Positions 1 to 9,825 of a DNA stretch of 64,000 bases are shown here, piece after piece; positions within the stretch are counted from its first letter, which is position 1; every line of letters begins with the position of its first letter. Source of the stretch: Tubulanus polymorphus (taxonomy: Eukaryota > Nemertea > Palaeonemertea > Tubulaniformes > Tubulanidae); assembly GCF_964204645.1 (NCBI RefSeq), contig NC_134033.1, positions 7,908,231-7,972,230 of the forward strand, given 5' to 3'. The position numbers and the translations under genes are program-made. The notes beneath the pieces were generated by a model. That model was not told where the DNA came from and ran no database searches. It was given only the letters and a program-made list of their open reading frames with translations.

Positions 1-9
1 CATCTATAC

Positions 10-459
10 CTAATAATTCAAAAAGTTCGTTTCATATGGTACAAAATCTGGTAATTCTCTAGTATAAGAATTTAAGTCGCCATTAATGCATACGTATGCA
101 TTATTATTGTTTGATATCCTAATCATTTCGGCATCAAAAAGGTCAATTTTACCGTACCGTGTCGTATCTGGTGGGATATAGATACCACCAATAATTAAAT
201 TTTTATCCCATGCTAGCAAATCTTTACCTACTTCTATCCATTGGACACAGCTAGAACTTTTTTCAAAAGTTTTTATGTATTTAGATATGGATTCTCTGAA
301 AGCTATCAAAATTTCACCAGATTTTCTTAAGGCTAATCTAAATCTATTGTTAAAAACAGTTTGATAACCTAACGAGTGAAAGTATTGTTTCGCCCATAAT
401 ATATCGGAGTCATCGAGTTTTGTCTCGGTAAACACAAGAATATCTGCTGATTTACACAC
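10..459 (-). pseudogene. LINE ORF2 fragment, apurinic-type endonuclease domain
   Basis: This is an open frame of about 149 residues matching the exonuclease-endonuclease-phosphatase domain that opens ORF2 of APE-type non-LTR retrotransposons. It nicks target DNA to prime reverse transcription. Visible hallmarks are the catalytic Glu in 'VFTETKL' near the N-terminus, 'GGIYIPP' in the middle and the 'INGDLNS' motif near residue 127, the equivalent of the family's GDFN box. The first strand-residue segment of the domain is missing or frameshifted, because the frame opens just before 'ADILVFTE'. The reverse transcriptase would lie left of the window edge. A matching ORF1 lies directly upstream on the same strand (544-1574). 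The clade is not assigned. Confidence 0.8.
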
Positions 460-543
460 ATAGCCTCTGAGGTTACTTGGTCTGAGTCCATTTCAATAGT
501 GAAACGCGCGCTTTGTAACGCTTCACTGACATTAACCGGTTCA

Positions 544-1574
544 TCAGATGACAATACTCACGGTCGTTTCAGATCGGGTTTTTTGAGGTGCATACGTTTT
601 TTGCGGTTGGTTCGACCTACGGCTACGACTTGGCGCCAACGTAGACTGTTTCTCTCCCGAGCTCACCGGATGGTTACCACGGAAGGTAAAAACCTCAGTC
701 GAGGGTTTCGTTGTCTGAGAATCTGTGGGTGTCCTGTGCGGGTGGTCCTTTTTCGGTTGATTTTGAAATTCACTCCCATCATCACCTTCATACAATTTCG
801 AGTTGACAAACAGATTGCCCTGCAAATTAAAATAGGCTTTGTTTCCAGCTTTTATCGCTAGTTTTTTTATTGGCAGTTTTTTCACGGATTTTCACGGTTT
901 CCGGGTTGTGATCTTCGCTGATCGAGATTTTGGTGCTCTTGAGTTTGAACGCTTTCCGTCTTACGCGCTCTCTGTCAGAGTACAAAACAAAACGCACGAT
1001 AATTGGTTTATTTGCTGCTTTACTTCTATTAAGTCGGTGTACTCTCTGAAACTCTCCTCTGCGTCGTCGATCTCTAAAGTTTCTTTAATTACTCTGCGAA
1101 CTATTTCACCATCATGTTCAGTTATACCGTAAAAGATTAGGTTTTCTCTTCGATCATAGTTTTCTAGCGATTCGATGCGCTCTGTTGCTCTTTGGGCCAG
1201 TTTGGAAACATCGTTAATTAGTTTTAACGACGAATTAACATCCCTCCGAATTAGATTTTGCTCGTTGCGCATGTTCACAATCGAATTTTTATTCCTTTTC
1301 GTTTCTGCTTCCATACTATTTACGCGGAAGTTTAAGGCGTTAAGGGAGACTGACATTTTGTCAACTTTATCTTCAACCTCGGGCAGGACACTAACTTTCT
1401 GCAGTACTTCCTGTAATAAATTTTCGATATTACTGCATTTGTACACCCGTTACACGTTTCGGGTTTTTCACTGTCCTGCAAGTTGTCATCTCTACTCGAG
1501 GTGGCTCGATCTGGAATTGTGCGATCGGTACGTATGTTTCCGTCTAACAATCTGTCGAATAAAACACGCTGCAA
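544..1574 (-). pseudogene. LINE ORF1-like protein, two frameshifts
   Basis: Read on the minus strand this encodes, in order: a short Cys-containing N-terminus ('CNGCTNA'), a long heptad-rich coiled coil beginning 'NIENLLQEVLQK', then an RRM-like segment with 'ENLIFYGITEHDGE', and a C-terminal stretch ending near 'NLFVNSKLYEGDDGSE'. That order is the plan of trimeric ORF1 proteins of L1/Tx1- and CR1-like LINEs, which bind the element RNA. The reading frame changes between the Cys segment and the coil (about 1440) and again near 890-960, where continuing in another frame restores a C-terminal-domain-like sequence. It sits just upstream of the endonuclease fragment, so both belong to one decayed copy. 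The family call rests on architecture, not on a database match. Confidence 0.65.
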
Positions 1575-1823
1575 TTCTCAATCATTGTTGCGTGACGGAT
1601 CAAACGAGTCAGGTGTTCGTATTCCTACTATGGATTCGACTATATATTACAGTATATACCACAGGAAAATGGCGGGTTTAATATTCCAAAATTTCCGGCG
1701 TGATTTTTGCTAATATAGATCTGAGAGTTTCCCTGCGGATAAGCACGGCGATTTTGATTTTAATGTGATCTAACTAATTTACACTGGCTTCTGACATGTG
1801 ATAATAAGCCTTTCGGACGTAGA

Positions 1824-2364
1824 TTAGGGGCCGTGCATAAAGTACGTACGTCCGTAGAGGGGGTGGGGGGTTCTTAAAATCTGTACAAAAGCGTACAGGG
1901 GGAGGGGAGGGGTCAGCTAAAAACGTACATACTTTCCAAGGGAGGAGGGTTAATATTAATAGTACGTACTTTGTGCACGAAACATATGTCTGTGGGTAAA
2001 CCTGTCTTCCTTTAATGTATAGCAAACACTGCCTTAATTGCGAAACCGGTCTCCCTGGGTTTGTTGCATTCAATATATTATATATTATATTTGGATCTCG
2101 GGAATTCCCCACTTTCAGTCTTTCATTTCGTCGCCATGTAAGATCGTTGATCAACGTCAGCAGGAACTCTGTTGAATAAGGGTGGATTTTGCCTTCTTTA
2201 AACAATTATTCCTGAAAATTCTGTTTTACTGGGGGGGGGGGTTACCCCTAAAAGTATGTACGCAAGGGGGGATTATAAAAAAACGTACAATGAGCGTACA
2301 AGGGGGGGAGGGGGGTTAAAAATACCCGGAAGTCAAGCGTACGTACTTTATGCACGGCCCCTTA
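1824..2364. mobile_element. Harbinger-like MITE with foreign interior
   Basis: Perfect terminal inverted repeats (AGGGGCCGTGCATAAAGTAC and its complement) face each other at about 1826 and 2362. They are flanked by the trinucleotide TTA on both sides (1824-1826 and 2362-2364), which is the TWA duplication of PIF/Harbinger elements. G-rich subterminal blocks with repeated 'CGTAC' fill 1850-1960 and 2230-2340. Between them, about 1985-2225 is different in composition and keeps a minus-strand open frame (running 2205 down past 1985). No transposase is present. Confidence 0.8.
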
Positions 2365-2995
2365 CCGTGTTTATGACAATATCCAGCAGAGCTCCACAAC
2401 GTTAAAACTCTCCAACCGTCACCATTTTGTATATCCTCAATCAATGCATTCATTGCGGTCATCGCTTTCAATAGCCACCACGGACTGGCTACTTAGTATC
2501 TCTTTGGCGATACGTTTGGCGGACGATCCCACATTTCTTGCTCGAGCCCTAGAATATTCGCCATGAACCCCGATTAGAATTTAGATTCAAAATGCTCCTA
2601 AAAATACACCTGTTTACTGGATTACTCTAAAGCGCCTTTATGTGCAAGAATCAGTGAAATTGGCGCTTTATCAGCTGTATTCACCATTCTTACCCACGAA
2701 TCTCGTATCGTACGTATCTCGTCATTGGTTCCCGGTCTAAGCTTTACGCTTGATTCGCGGTCGAATCAGATGGAAGGAGGTGCTGCCCCTATCATATGCC
2801 CGGCATATGATACAGATTTGAGCTATGATTATATAATCATTAGTGCATGTAACGCAGAATTCCTCTTCAGTTTTAGATAGACTAGAGTGTAGCCAACTAT
2901 CCCATAGCTGACCATATATAGTTACACAGTCACAGCATAAGTTTACCTCTTCAGTTCCTAACCATCAGACTCTCCTGGGAGAGGCCTAAGATCTA
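2365..2995. other. Gene-free stretch beside BEL/Pao LTR
   Basis: No coding signal was found. The right part may already belong to the LTR described next, whose outer edge could not be fixed because no second LTR copy is present for comparison. A small palindrome surrounds 'CATATGCCGGCATATG'-like sequence near 2793-2812. Confidence 0.3.
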
Positions 2996-3299
2996 GTCGC
3001 TCCTCATCATTCTTATTTGAAATTATCGTAGTTTCCCTGGTGGACAGACGAAATAGACCCACAAAACGAGAGAACGAACAAACAGCGTTGTTTACAAGCA
3101 CAGAACAGAGCAGCACTGCTGAAAATTTTATTTTACAAATATATATGTACCCAAAGATAATCAGGCGTGAAAACGCCTATTTGTATTGCAGGATTATCTG
3201 ACAGACTATTTTCAATACAATCATTCAGTTTAAATACATTCTAGACATTCTAAACATTCTATACACTCTGTAGTCATAGTAACAATTTAACCTTCGACA
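2996..3299 (-). repeat. Probable 3' LTR of BEL/Pao element (inner edge defined)
   Basis: Read on the minus strand, a purine tract GGGCGGGAGGA (about 3300-3312) is followed at once by TGTCGAAGG, the normal join between polypurine tract and LTR start. Inside are a candidate polyadenylation signal (AATAAA, near 3125-3135) and a CT-rich downstream part. The pol gene end lies just upstream on the same strand. The outer LTR edge given here is approximate; no partner LTR is visible. Confidence 0.5.
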
Positions 3300-3365
3300 T
3301 CCTCCCGCCCGACAAGAAGACGTAATTACGATTTTCTGCTTTAATTTTTAATTAACTTTTAACTT

Positions 3366-4135
3366 TTAATTTTTTAACACGAATAGCAGTAGCACAAGGG
3401 ATGACAACCTTTCTTTTTCCAAATCTATTTCACTTTTAATTTCCAAAGTATTAATTGGCCGTGTCGTACGCCCCCTAGCAGTTCGAATATGAGCCGAACG
3501 AACTCTGCCATCATTCCCGCGCTCCAATCGTTCAACAACTGCTATTTTCCAGCTGACCCTAGGTTCTTCGGCATAAAGTTGAACCACATCACCGACCTTG
3601 ATAATTTCGTCATTCTTGCCTGGCGTCAGGTGTCGTTCTCTCAAAGCTGTGAGATATTCGTGGTGCCATCTTGACCAAAACTGAGAAATAAGTTGAGCAC
3701 GACGTGTGATACGCTGGTTTAATTCGGTTTACCGAAATTCGGATCATTAACAGATTCTTCATCCACTATGGGATGCGGTAAGGTGGTTAACCTTCTTCCG
3801 TGTAACAGATGAGCAGGAAGGAGTCAATGGTTTACAATCTACAATACTTGAAGAAACATGTGTTAAAGGACGATCGTTTAAAATTGACTTACAATCGATA
3901 ACGAGCGTTCGCATTTCTTCAAAATTAACTAGAGCGCGACCGAAGACTTAACCATACCGGTCAATCTCTCCAAAAATCCCCCGTGGGGCTCGTTTTGGAA
4001 TGAAACGCCATTTACGTGGCGTAAAGCCATTGATTCTTTTATTTGAGGATCTTTGAATAATGAGGTAGTTCGTCCGAGGCGCACACAAAATTTGACGCAT
4101 TGTCACTAATCAAGGTTCTAGGCAAGCTGCGACGT
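3366..4135 (-). pseudogene. BEL/Pao retrotransposon integrase C-terminus (decayed)
   Basis: The best-preserved part (3366-3690, minus) matches the C-terminal integrase-associated domain of BEL/Pao polyproteins (DUF5641 type). It reads 'FWSRWHHEYLTALRERH', then 'VGDVVQLYAEEPRVSWK', then 'DGRVRSAHIRTARGRTTRP'. Upstream on the same strand the frame is broken, but pieces of the catalytic core remain: 'TLISDNASNF' near 4087-4120 carries the second Asp of the DDE triad, 'FIPKRAPRG' near 3990-4010 precedes the catalytic Glu region, and 'SILNDRPLTH' near 3860-3900 is the usual post-core motif. Several stops and frameshifts make it non-functional. A purine tract and LTR follow at 3299-3312. The 5' part of pol and gag are not seen here. 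Confidence 0.85.
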
Positions 4136-5607
4136 GCTGAGAACCTACGAAGTGCTTGTAGGAAAGAATCCGTACTTAATTCTCAAAACAAACATAGAAT
4201 ATGTATATGTTGTTTCTCTCGAGGATACCGTTCGATTACATCATTTGCAGGTGGCCAACACTAAAACAATGGGCCCAGTCTAAAGCCCAACTTTTTTGAT
4301 AATATTACGAATAATTATCTAAAAAAGGTTATGAGTAGGTAGGCCTACATGACATCGAAACAAACAACAGTTGTAACATATTACGACAGAGACAAACTAG
4401 TCTCCAGAGGACAACAAGCATAGCATTTATATGCGGGTATTTGAAGATTAAATAACAATATTGAATGTACATGTAGATAATTAAGTTATTACAAGAATTA
4501 TAAGTGAATTCAGTTTTGTTACATATACTGAAGTACAGGACCCGAATTCAGCTTTGTTACGTATACTGAAGTACAGGACCCATTACCACAGTTGTGAATG
4601 TATTCTAATCGATCTAAAATTTGAGTTGATTCTTCAGTTAAATCTTAACTCACAATTTAGGAACTGGGTCTAGGGTGTTTAGATAAATATATCGTTAACA
4701 CGTCGATACGCTGAGGTTTAGCGAAATTGATTTAGGTTATTTTATCATCCTCGTATTATAACTTTGAACCTGATTTCGATTGAAGTATGGTACGGCATAT
4801 ACGCGCAATCAAATTGCTCTGTGTCACCAACCAGTTAGTTATACGTTCAGTGAAATTTAGACGTATATATAACATCCCATTTTTAGAAAGCTCTCGATCG
4901 AAATTCCGTCTGCTTCTCCTTCAATCATCGTATCAAAAACTATAAGCAGAGTTTTGTCAACGGGTGTAAAGGTGTTCCGGGCATCGTGCATAGAAATACG
5001 CAATATACACTACTAGACATGTTCTTGATTTCCTCGATTTGTTGAATTGATGTTAATACCTCCGTACTTGCATACTACTTGTATGTAACTGAAACAGTGC
5101 GTTAAACGATTATTCCGATACGCTGCTGATAGAAATAAGAAAATCAAATCTAGACGACTGGTGAGTTCGAGACTGCAAATTGATACCACATAAAAGAAGT
5201 ATTCAGATGCACAATAGAATTTAGATTAGGAGAACGTTCTTGCACTTAGTGCACCCGTAATTTAACAACGTAATGATAATGAAACTTAAATTTCATATTA
5301 ATCTGCAATGGACCCAGTTAGATCCAATCACGCCCAAGCTGAAACTCCAAATTACTGATGTAAAACGAAAATCATACGTTGCATGTTTATAGCGAGATAA
5401 TGAGAATGTATGATATTTCGAGTGGCATTGACAGGAACATACGGAGTTGTAATATCACCAGTTTCTCCATGAGTAATGTTATATATCTGGAAACCAATCA
5501 TATCATATTTCGAATGGCCATCCATTGCGATTGATTAAATCGACTCTTGTCGCTTCCTGGGTAGGTATATATATCACGAATCTATGAGTCAGGGTAAAGC
5601 TGTAGGC
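4136..5607. other. Gene-free stretch with a 38-bp tandem duplication
   Basis: No coding signal could be supported. A 38-bp unit beginning GAATTCAG occurs twice in tandem at 4506-4543 and 4544-4581 with two mismatches. The remainder is AT-rich unique-looking sequence, perhaps decayed retroelement. Confidence 0.4.
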
Positions 5608-5817
5608 CTACTGTCCGGTCTGAGATTTTCTCCACACAACCAATTCATCGAATCTAGAAGTTTGCAACATGTCTATAATAAGAAAATACCATTGCATCCG
5701 AAACGTACCGGTATCAGTAGAAACAATATGATTTTTAACCGACGGCTGCTCAATTAGTCCATTCTGACGGTAACCTCTAACGGGATGGCCTTTACGAAAA
5801 AAGCAAATACTCGGCAT
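5608..5817 (-). pseudogene. Possible Gypsy-type integrase tail
   Basis: A 69-residue open frame contains 'GLIEQPSVKNHIVSTDTGTF', which resembles the segment near the C-terminal end of Gypsy-type polyproteins. There a sequence of the form 'S-Y-I-V-x-T-x-x-G-x-x-R-R-N' ends the integrase. The Arg-Asn pair is replaced, and nothing else of the polyprotein is recognisable on either side. This is a motif-level resemblance only; the frame could be chance. Confidence 0.3.
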
Positions 5818-6709
5818 GATATCGCAAATCAGTTGTGAGTATCACCGGTTCCAAGCGATAGAAAATTCAATTCAAAACACACTAAAATCAAATGAATAAT
5901 CACGAATCGGATCAAAACTGTGAAATTTTTTAATACGCTGAGTCGGTAATGCTCGATCCAGTGGATGCCAGTGTTCAGTACCGGTAGTCAACGGGGTCTA
6001 TTGAACACTTCCACGGGATCAGTAGATCCCCATACTCGAGGTCAGTCGAACACCAACTCGCAGTCAGTTGATACCCATATTTGAAGGTTGCGATCGACAC
6101 TTTTTTATTTCAAAATATGACGTATACCCGAAGAGCGAGCCCCGAAGAGAGGCCTCCCCCAAGATAATTCTTTTAAATGCTCAGAAAGTGACACATTTTT
6201 GAAAGTTTTCTTGGGGAAGGGTCCCAAAATCCCCCCGACCAAATCCCCCAAGAAAATTGTTTTTATAGGTATTATCATCTGAACATTAGGGTCATACTTA
6301 TACAAGTTCGCTATACGTTAATGTTACCCTGGCCCTCCTAAATCCGCCCTAAACGCAATCATGCACGCGTAGCGGGAGTCATGAGCAGGTCTTCTCTGCA
6401 CTGAATTTCTTAGTGCATTATTGACCTTAGGTTCCGTGCTTTGTAAATAACACGACAATTCACCGGTCCGGTAATTTCGTGTATTCATAAAGAATAACAA
6501 GATCTGGCATAGTTCGGTCCCATACTTTAGGTCAGTGCATATGTATATCTCGCACAGATGAATCACGGTAAGTCTTACGCCTTTTAAAACGCCTATTTTA
6601 CTGTGCATGCCAAAGACTATTTCAATGATGTTCCACAGTTCTGAGTTGAAAATGAACTAATACAGTAGAACTGGGCCAGTCAGAAACTTTCTTAATTTAT
6701 ATTTTCAAG
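5818..6709. other. Gene-free stretch with TE-like G/C blocks; upstream of glycosyltransferase exon
   Basis: The stretch 6120-6260 has a gene-free pattern of C-rich and G-rich blocks ('GCCTCCCCCAAG' and 'CTTGGGGAAGGGTCCC') seen in small DNA transposon remnants. At 6324-6350 the sequence 'CCTAAATCCGCCC' resembles the end of the CAGGGGCGGATT-type elements found at 20.4 and 32.7 kb. From 5950 to 6090 a motif with 'GATC/AGTCA' recurs about every 50 bp. No gene seen. Confidence 0.35.
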
Positions 6710-7782
6710 TTCGGAAATCTGTTAGACGGTGCACTTCATTGACAGTGGTGGTTATTTTCATCTGTGGGTCGTTATCAACATGTTTTTTCCTGTTCAAACG
6801 GAGAAGCTTCAGTACGAACCACAATCACGTCAACGGAAAGATAGTGGTACCACCGGTTCTCAAAGATATGCCTATTCCACCGGTATACTACGGCGATTTC
6901 GCAGCTGTTATTGAATATTTACATAGGCAAAGTTATGTTACGCCACGAAATTGCTCGGCAACTATAACAAAAATCATTCATCAAACCTGGAAAGATGAGA
7001 TGATTCCTCTGAAATTCAAAAACTCAGTAAATTCTGTCATAACTAATCATCCAGATTGGGAATACTGGTTCTGGACTGACGCTGTCGCCGAGGATTTCAT
7101 GCGCAAGCGATTCCCTAGTTACATTCAGCTTTATAGAAATTACCCTAAATCAATTAATCGCGCAAATGTAATTCGATACTTTATTCTTTACGAGTTTGGA
7201 GGAGTGTTTGCTGATTTGAATATCATGTCGTTGCGCCCTTTGGATAACCTTATGAAATTTCACACTTTTATTATTCCCGAGGAGCACCCTTTCCATACTG
7301 ATATAGTGTTCGGTTTTAATAGAATCCCATTAATTGCTTTAATGATGTCCATTCCGAAACATCCGATTCTTAGGTCGGTTATACGCCGATTACCGGAATA
7401 TGCGAGTAAACGAAATAGTTTATATACGGCAGGACCAATGATGTTTGATTTGGAATTGACAAACTACGAAAATGCGATGGCCGGGAAAAGTATCTATTCG
7501 TTGTGTGAGGCCGTGTATATGGGCAAGTGGCAAGATTTCATACCGCAGTTTTTAGACGATCATCTGACAATTGATATTCTAAAGCGAACGTGCTGGAGAA
7601 AAGGTGGAAATCCAAAGAAGATAAAACACTGTACTCATTTAGAAGCACGGAAATATAAGCAACTCCCGATACCGAGTACTGCATATACAAAAATAATTGG
7701 ACAATCCAAGGAAGGAAATGATGTGTTTCAAATACGTGATATTGCTGGAATACTGTTTAAAAATATCACTGCTTTCTTATGA
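6710..7782 (+). CDS. Gly_transf_sug (DXD/GT32-like) glycosyltransferase, large terminal exon
   Basis: The product looks like a type II Golgi/ER glycosyltransferase that moves a sugar from a nucleotide-sugar donor. Counting residues from 6739, there is a hydrophobic anchor (about 3-19, 'VVVIFICGSLSTCFFLF') followed by KRR, a stem, and then the catalytic domain. That domain shows 'KIIHQTWKDE' (78-87), 'NHPDWEYWFWTD' (103-114), 'NRANVIRYFILYEFGGVFAD' (140-159), 'IPEEHPFHTDIVFGF' and 'AGPMMF' (231-236), the order of alpha-1,4-GalT/OCH1-like enzymes. The frame is open from 6661 to the TGA at 7780-7782. No ATG precedes the anchor in frame; the first in-frame ATG is at residue 44, inside the stem. 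A splice acceptor (TTTTCAG-like TTTTCAAG ending at 6709) fits an upstream exon carrying the start. Odd point: the usual DxD is D-L-N (159-161). The sugar specificity cannot be told. Confidence 0.8.
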
Positions 7783-8237
7783 GATATGGGAAGTAAAACT
7801 CAAGAAACTTTATAGGCTCCAATAATTTTACAGTACTCTAAATGGACAAATATTTCAAGCTAAAAGTTATTTGTGAGTCTTGCTAAATCAATTGAACATT
7901 TCATCATTTTACATAATCTGTACATTCAAATATTGTATAGACCTAATTTTGAGGTGTATTTTGGTGTTTAAAGCGTGCGCGCCAAGCTTATAGGGGAACT
8001 ACAGTGAAAAAAGTTTTATATCTATATGTGTTAGAAACCTTTATTAATACATTTTCACAACAACAGAAAAACATTTCATCCAATATTTTATCAAAAAATA
8101 GGGTTTTGTAGAGTGCCTGGCCGCCCCCAATTTCTTCACGTAGCAGACGCTCTCTCAGCAGTGACGTAGAACTTTGCAGCCCAGCAGGAGTATTTTAATC
8201 ACAATTTGAAAAAAACCTGTGAGTAATCGTCATTTAA
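7783..8237. other. 3' flank of glycosyltransferase, no further gene
   Basis: This is presumably the 3' UTR followed by intergenic sequence. No canonical AATAAA was found close behind the stop. Nothing else was recognised. Confidence 0.35.
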
Positions 8238-8900
8238 ATGAAACGCCACAACCAACTACCAGGTGTTAAGAAAAGTTGTAATGTTACAATAGAAACACCT
8301 CAACAGGATTTACCACAGTTTTCAAACGATAAGAAAACTCCTAATGAGATTTTTTTGGGTTCGAATATTGTGTCAATTAACCATAATAGTGGTTTCAATT
8401 GCGTATTACTTAAGACTGCTAAGGGCAACAGTCAAATCATCTGAAAATACAATTGAAGATGTAGGTGTATTGTAAGATGACGGATCACAAAGATCTCTCA
8501 TCACAGAGCATCTTGCGAAAGTATTAAAATTAGTTCCTTTTAAGAAGGAAAATTTGAATTTGTCAGGATTTGGTGCCAAAGGCCCAGGTTATCGGATAAT
8601 AGATGTACATGTAGTACGTTTAAGCCTGGTTTCTAATCATGGAAATCTCATCGAACTTGATACATTAGTTGTACCCACGATTACTAAACCCTTAGCAGTA
8701 CTAATTAATGTCTTGTATTTCGAAAATTCCTGAGTTCAAGAATTTAGAACTTGCACATTCCATCGAAATGGAAAACAACTCACATACTGTTTCATTGCTT
8801 ATCGGTGTATATTTTTATTACACATTCGTGAACTGTTCGGATAACATTCAATTCAGTGTTGGGCCTAGGTAGCGGTGAAAACTAAGCTAGGGTTCGTGAA
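8238..8900 (+). pseudogene. BEL/Pao aspartic protease region (decayed)
   Basis: Frame pieces on the plus strand give 'NCVLLKTAKG', then after a shift 'DVGVL', a stop in place of a sense codon, and 'DDGSQRSLITEHLAKVL' (about 8474-8525). 'DDGSQRS' is the catalytic-Asp signature of the retropepsin-like domain (DUF1758 type) in BEL/Pao polyproteins, which releases gag and pol products. It continues with 'NLNLSGFGAKGPGYRI' and 'LIELDTLVVPTITKPLAVL', matching the rest of that domain. The orientation is opposite to the BEL/Pao integrase at 3.4-4.1 kb, so it is a separate copy. No LTRs were recognised next to it. Confidence 0.75.
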
Positions 8901-9700
8901 TTGCGACGCACAACATTTGGTATCTCTAAGATGAAATCAACCCTGTATTATTACAGTCGCTACTCCGTGGTACGACATTTCTCCAAAAAATTTGGATTTA
9001 TCCCTGGCGATTTAGGCACAATGATCCAACATAAGCCCCGATAAAAACAGGAGAGACGGACAGTAGAAGGAAACACAATATTTCGGGGAATTTTGTAAGG
9101 ATAATCCAACCGGGTGCAAGCATTGTCTTCATAGGATGATCCAATACATGTTTAGCAAAACTATTTTCGGTCCTTTTCGTGAAGAATGGTCGACGTCGGA
9201 AATCCGGAACAGAGCGAAGAGAGTGAGACTTAACTACTTGGAATACCAAAACTGGAACTGATTTATTTTTACACACAAACTATTTATATACATTGAGATA
9301 CGAGACACGGTGGAGACATGGAAAATGATACAAAAACAAAGGTGATGAGCAGTGACATGACAGGGAGACAAACAACAATTAACGCATTAAACACAGACAA
9401 ACTGTCTCAAGAAACAAAGAGCTATTACACGTAAACATAAATATTAAAGGAATATAGAATATAGATGAAATATAAACAACAATTATCATGGACATTTAGT
9501 GTTGTTAAACATGATGGTCTATCCTTGGAGTTATTACTCTAAGGTCCGTCGGTTCCCGAATTTCCACGTATAGATGAATACTTTTTAAAAGTGAAGTCGC
9601 AGAGATAAATCTAGGGAAAGGGGCTCAAGTCCATTATAGCATTAAATAGTTCCAACAGAGACTAATCACATCGGACTGGTATCCGAAATTAATCTGCCAA
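8901..9700 (-). repeat. Possible LTR-like segment (low certainty)
   Basis: On the minus strand a TATA-like stretch (TATATAAATAG, near 9280-9292) is followed about 25 bases later by AATAAA (near 9262) and a CT-rich run. That spacing is seen in LTRs. No paired LTR or primer site was found, so this remains a suggestion. No host gene is visible here. Confidence 0.2.
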
Positions 9701-9727
9701 TTACGGACTGACTGAATCTTACGAAAT

Positions 9728-9825
9728 TACGCTATAGGACATACGGACATACCGGCATACCGACATTCCGACGTACCGACGAACCGACGTACCGACGAAC
9801 TGATATACCGATATACCGACAAACC
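9728..9825. repeat. Short tandem repeat, period about 8 (ATACCGAC-like)
   Basis: Units such as GGACATAC, CGGCATAC, CGACATTC, CGACGTAC, CGACGAAC and CGATATAC follow one another for about 95 bases. They are diverged but keep an 8-base spacing. Confidence 0.75.

Noticed and set aside
499-1713. Several plus-strand frames of 76-168 codons opposite the LINE
   Set aside because: They are antisense shadows of ORF1 on the minus strand.
6729-6914. 61-codon frame with an ATG at 6780 overlapping the glycosyltransferase
   Set aside because: It is out of frame with the glycosyltransferase and lacks motifs.
8998-9276. 92-codon minus-strand frame with a hydrophobic tail
   Set aside because: It lies in a segment with LTR-like TATA and AATAAA signals and has no recognisable domain.
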